Source: Bacillota bacterium (GTDB lineage Bacteria; Bacillota; Negativicutes; Veillonellales; Negativicoccaceae). From it: a stretch of 6,943 bases of DNA. Shown one piece after another: positions 4,908 to 6,943 of this stretch (the stretch's first letter is position 1; every line of letters starts with the position of its first letter). Made by a program: the position numbers and the translations under genes. Under the pieces are notes generated by a model that was given only the letters and a program-made list of their open reading frames with translations, did no database searches and was not told the DNA's origin. Location: contig JAEZZT010000070.1 in NCBI GenBank assembly GCA_023418435.1, positions 1-6,943 on the forward strand, in the 5' to 3' direction.

Positions 4908-6620
4908 ATGAATATAGACAGCTTAGTGTGGTTGCGCTGGCTTCAAGAAGTGCAAGATCTACTTCAAGAAGCTAAAATCGCTCAAATTCGTCAAATCGAT
5001 ATCAATGATTGGGACTGGACCTTGCTCACGCCTCGCGGTACCAGGACCTTGCATATGTCCTTTTTGCCGATGCCTCGTATGTGGCTCTCCCAAGACAAAG
5101 CCCGAGGTTCAGGCACGGCAGCCTCTCCCTTTTGCATGATTTTGCGCAAATACTTGGAAGGCTGCAGCATTTCTTCGTGTCGCCAACTCTATGGAGATAA
5201 ATTAATCTGCCTGACTCTGAGCCGCATCGAAGCCGGCGGAAAAATAGTAAATCGGGAATTGTTTTTTGAATTGCTGCCGGCAGGGCCGAATTTGATTTTG
5301 ACCGAGGACAATAAAATTATTGCCGCCTTGCATTCGCGGCAATCTGAACATCGGGAAATTCGCCCGCAGGAAACATACATTCTTCCCTTGCACAGCGAGC
5401 GTATGAATTGGTTGGATTTTACTCCAGCTGAAATCATCGAGATCATTACAACTGCACAGAGTGACCTGCCTTTGCGTCAACGATTTTTCCGTTTTTTCAA
5501 CGGCTTTTCCAAGTGGGCAGTAGAGGATTTATTTCCGGAAGGTGATTCGGCGGCTTCGGATGGAGCGGAAACTTGGACCGAGACACAAAGAAACAACTTG
5601 GCCCGGCGGTTGCAAGTTTGGCAAGAAGAAATCAAGAACGCGAGCTCGATATATATCTATCGCCAAGGCAAAAAAGAATTTGCTACGCCCCTCCGTTTCG
5701 CTTCGTTACCGGTTGAAAAAACCTATCCGAGCGCCAATGATTTCTTTCGCGAAATCATTCATGGAGAAAGCATCCAATTGCAAAAAGCCTCCCGCTTAAG
5801 AAAAAAACTGGCCTCTCTTCATGATCATGAAAAACGAAAATTGGAGAAAATATTGGCCGAGGAACGGGAGAGCGAGAAAGCGGAGCAATACAAGCAAAAA
5901 GCGGATTTACTGATGATTTACAGCTACTTGCCCTCCCCTACTACGACCACTGTCACCGTCGACAACGTCTTTGTCGATCCGGCAGTCCCGATGACGATTG
6001 GCGTTCAGCCCGGCGAATCTTGGAGTGAAAACAGTCAACGTTACTATAAGAAGTATCGCAAGTTGAAAAACAGAAACGAAAAAGCCGGTGAATTCAAAGC
6101 GGCTGCGCAGAAAAAATTGGCTTATTTGGAAAGCATTCGCTACTTTCTCTCGCAGGCCAAGTCACCCAGCGAACTGACCGAGCTGGAGACCGAGGTACAA
6201 AAACTTTCCGCACCGCAAAAAACGAATAAGACCTCCTCTCGGCAAGTAGCCGGACCGCGAATGTTGGAATTTGACGGATATCGCATCGGTATCGGTAAAA
6301 ATAATGCCCAAAATGATTTATTGACGCTCAAAATGGCCGGACCTCAGGATCTCTGGTTCCACACCAAGGAAATCCCCGGTTCGCATGTCATTGTCTTTGC
6401 CAATCCGGGGGAAGATTTCAGCGACGAAGTCATCACCTATGCTGCTTCGTTGGCAGCGGCGCATAGTCAGGCCGCCGCCGACGGCAAAGTAGCGGTGGAC
6501 TATACCTATCGCAAATTTATCCGCAAGCCCAAAGATGCGCCACCGGGATTTGTTCATTATACTCATCAAAAAACGATTATCGTCGCACCGGAAACATCAA
6601 AAAAAGCTTCTCAAGCATGA
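4908..6620 (+). CDS. rqcH: Ribosome quality control factor RqcH (NFACT family, Rqc2 homologue)
   Basis: RqcH binds stalled 50S-peptidyl-tRNA complexes, recruits tRNA-Ala and adds C-terminal alanine tails that mark nascent chains for degradation. Older annotations say fibronectin/fibrinogen-binding protein (FbpA/YloA). The product is 570 aa, the usual length. Domains: NFACT-N (about 1-180) with S-P-F-C-M-I-L-R-K-Y-L-E-G (73-85); a helical HhH-type region; charged coiled-coil segments (about 296-335, and from about 375 to 435, with Q-R-Y-Y-K-K-Y-R-K-L-K at 377-387); then NFACT-R from about 452, with GKNNAQND (463-470) and D-L-W-F-H-T-K-E-I-P-G-S-H-V (481-494). The conserved Asp-Arg pair of NFACT-N appears as Asp97-Lys98, and the usual G-R-H-S-N stretch reads P-A-G-P-N, so the N-terminal domain is somewhat divergent. 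The gene is divergent from dapF, and its last codons lie in a terminator hairpin. Family assignment is secure; the biochemical role is by homology. Confidence 0.93.
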   Translation: MNIDSLVWLRWLQEVQDLLQEAKIAQIRQIDINDWDWTLLTPRGTRTLHMSFLPMPRMWLSQDKARGSGTAASPFCMILRKYLEGCSISSCRQLYGDKLICLTLSRIEAGGKIVNRELFFELLPAGPNLILTEDNKIIAALHSRQSEHREIRPQETYILPLHSERMNWLDFTPAEIIEIITTAQSDLPLRQRFFRFFNGFSKWAVEDLFPEGDSAASDGAETWTETQRNNLARRLQVWQEEIKNASSIYIYRQGKKEFATPLRFASLPVEKTYPSANDFFREIIHGESIQLQKASRLRKKLASLHDHEKRKLEKILAEERESEKAEQYKQKADLLMIYSYLPSPTTTTVTVDNVFVDPAVPMTIGVQPGESWSENSQRYYKKYRKLKNRNEKAGEFKAAAQKKLAYLESIRYFLSQAKSPSELTELETEVQKLSAPQKTNKTSSRQVAGPRMLEFDGYRIGIGKNNAQNDLLTLKMAGPQDLWFHTKEIPGSHVIVFANPGEDFSDEVITYAASLAAAHSQAAADGKVAVDYTYRKFIRKPKDAPPGFVHYTHQKTIIVAPETSKKASQA

Positions 6621-6629
6621 GAAGCTTTT
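6602..6629. terminator. Bidirectional terminator between rqcH and the tRNA cluster
   Basis: A perfect 12-bp stem pairs 6602-6613 with 6618-6629 (AAAAGCTTCTCA / TGAGAAGCTTTT) around the loop AGCA. On the plus strand it is followed by a TTTTATATTT tail, ending rqcH. On the minus strand the T-run is seven long (6605-6599), ending the tRNA transcript 18 bases after the last CCA. The rqcH stop codon TGA (6618-6620) and its final codons are inside the hairpin. Confidence 0.92.
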
Positions 6630-6647
6630 ATATTTCTGCGATATCCA

Positions 6648-6736
6648 TGGTGCCGAGGACCGGAATCGAACCGGTACGAATCTTTCGATTCGACGGATTT
6701 TAAGTCCGTTGCGTCTGCCTGTTCCGCCACCCCGGC
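6648..6736 (-). tRNA. tRNA-Leu (anticodon UAA)
   Basis: This is a class II tRNA of 89 bases with CCA encoded (6650-6648). The acceptor stem GCCGGGG/CCTCGGC has one G-U pair, and the discriminator is A. The anticodon stem ACGGA/TCCGT encloses loop CTTAAAA with anticodon TAA at 6702-6700, reading UUA and UUG. The long variable arm CGAATC-GAAA-GATTCG is a 6-bp stem capped by a GNRA tetraloop. The T arm is ACCGG-TTCGATT-CCGGT. It is the last tRNA of the cluster before the terminator. Confidence 0.97.
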
Positions 6737-6741
6737 AAGAA

Positions 6742-6816
<75 letters not shown>

Positions 6817-6825
6817 ATTAGGATA

Positions 6826-6900
6826 TGGAGCGGGAAACGAGATTCGAACTCGCGACCCTCGCCTTGGCAAGGCGATGCTCTACCACTGAGCTATTCCCGC
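6826..6900 (-). tRNA. tRNA-Gly (anticodon GCC)
   Basis: The gene is 75 bases including the encoded CCA (6828-6826). The acceptor stem GCGGGAA/TTCCCGC is perfect, and the discriminator is U, as is usual for glycine. The anticodon stem TCGCC/GGCGA encloses loop TTGCCAA with GCC at 6868-6866, reading GGC and GGU. It is followed by tRNA-Cys after 9 bases. Confidence 0.97.
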
Positions 6901-6901
6901 A

Positions 6902-6943
6902 TGGTGCCTCAGGGCAGAATCGAACTGCCGACACGTGGATTTT
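6902..6943 (-). tRNA. tRNA-Phe (anticodon probably GAA), 3' part only
   Basis: The window ends inside the anticodon loop. Visible on the minus strand are the loop end AAAA, the stem strand TCCAC, the 5-base variable region GTGTC, the T arm GGCAG-TTCGATT-CTGCC, the acceptor strand CTGAGGC, discriminator A and CCA (6904-6902). The four A bases fill positions 35-38, so the anticodon is NAA. That means Phe or Leu, and the short class I variable region excludes Leu. The deduction is firm, but the wobble base is outside the window. Only 1 base separates its CCA from tRNA-Gly. Confidence 0.85.

Overview
This window is a core-chromosome segment of a bacterium in the Bacillota. The evidence is the linkage remA-gmk-rpoZ-coaBC-(metK)-priA, a SAM-I (S-box) riboswitch in front of metK, an RqcH/NFACT-family gene next door, Bacillus-type Shine-Dalgarno sequences and tRNA genes with encoded CCA ends. 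Base composition is moderate (roughly half G+C by eye). The placement of dapF at the head of the gmk cluster and of metK between coaBC and priA makes me lean towards Negativicutes (Veillonella/Dialister/Megasphaera-like), but that is inference from memory of gene order and not proven here.

Layout: positions 1-4773 are read leftwards (minus strand). Transcription starts from a good divergent promoter at 4796-4824 and runs through dapF (DAP epimerase), remA (DUF370), gmk (guanylate kinase), rpoZ (RNA polymerase omega) and coaBC (coenzyme A synthesis). These genes are packed tightly, with start/stop overlaps at three of the four junctions. metK (SAM synthetase) follows with its own promoter inside the end of coaBC and a compact SAM-I riboswitch with a terminator. 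A hairpin follows metK, and then comes the 5' end of priA, cut by the window edge. Rightwards from the dapF divergence is rqcH (570 aa; ribosome quality control, formerly annotated fibronectin-binding protein). Its last codons form one arm of a bidirectional terminator. From the other side this terminator closes a minus-strand tRNA cluster, whose visible part is Phe (partial), Gly(GCC), Cys(GCA), Leu(UAA).

Together the genes are housekeeping: nucleotide supply and RNA polymerase assembly (gmk, rpoZ), cofactor synthesis (coaBC, metK), cell-wall/lysine precursor (dapF), replication restart (priA), translation and rescue of stalled ribosomes (tRNAs, rqcH), plus the small DNA-binding regulator RemA. 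The SAM riboswitch lets metK respond to SAM separately from the rest of the cluster. I see no mobile element, CRISPR array, defence system, broken gene or unknown gene, and no stretch over 300 bases without a gene. The best leads are regulatory: the compact three-state S-box, the terminator between metK and priA, the terminator that contains the rqcH stop codon, and a changed catalytic-motif residue in RqcH.
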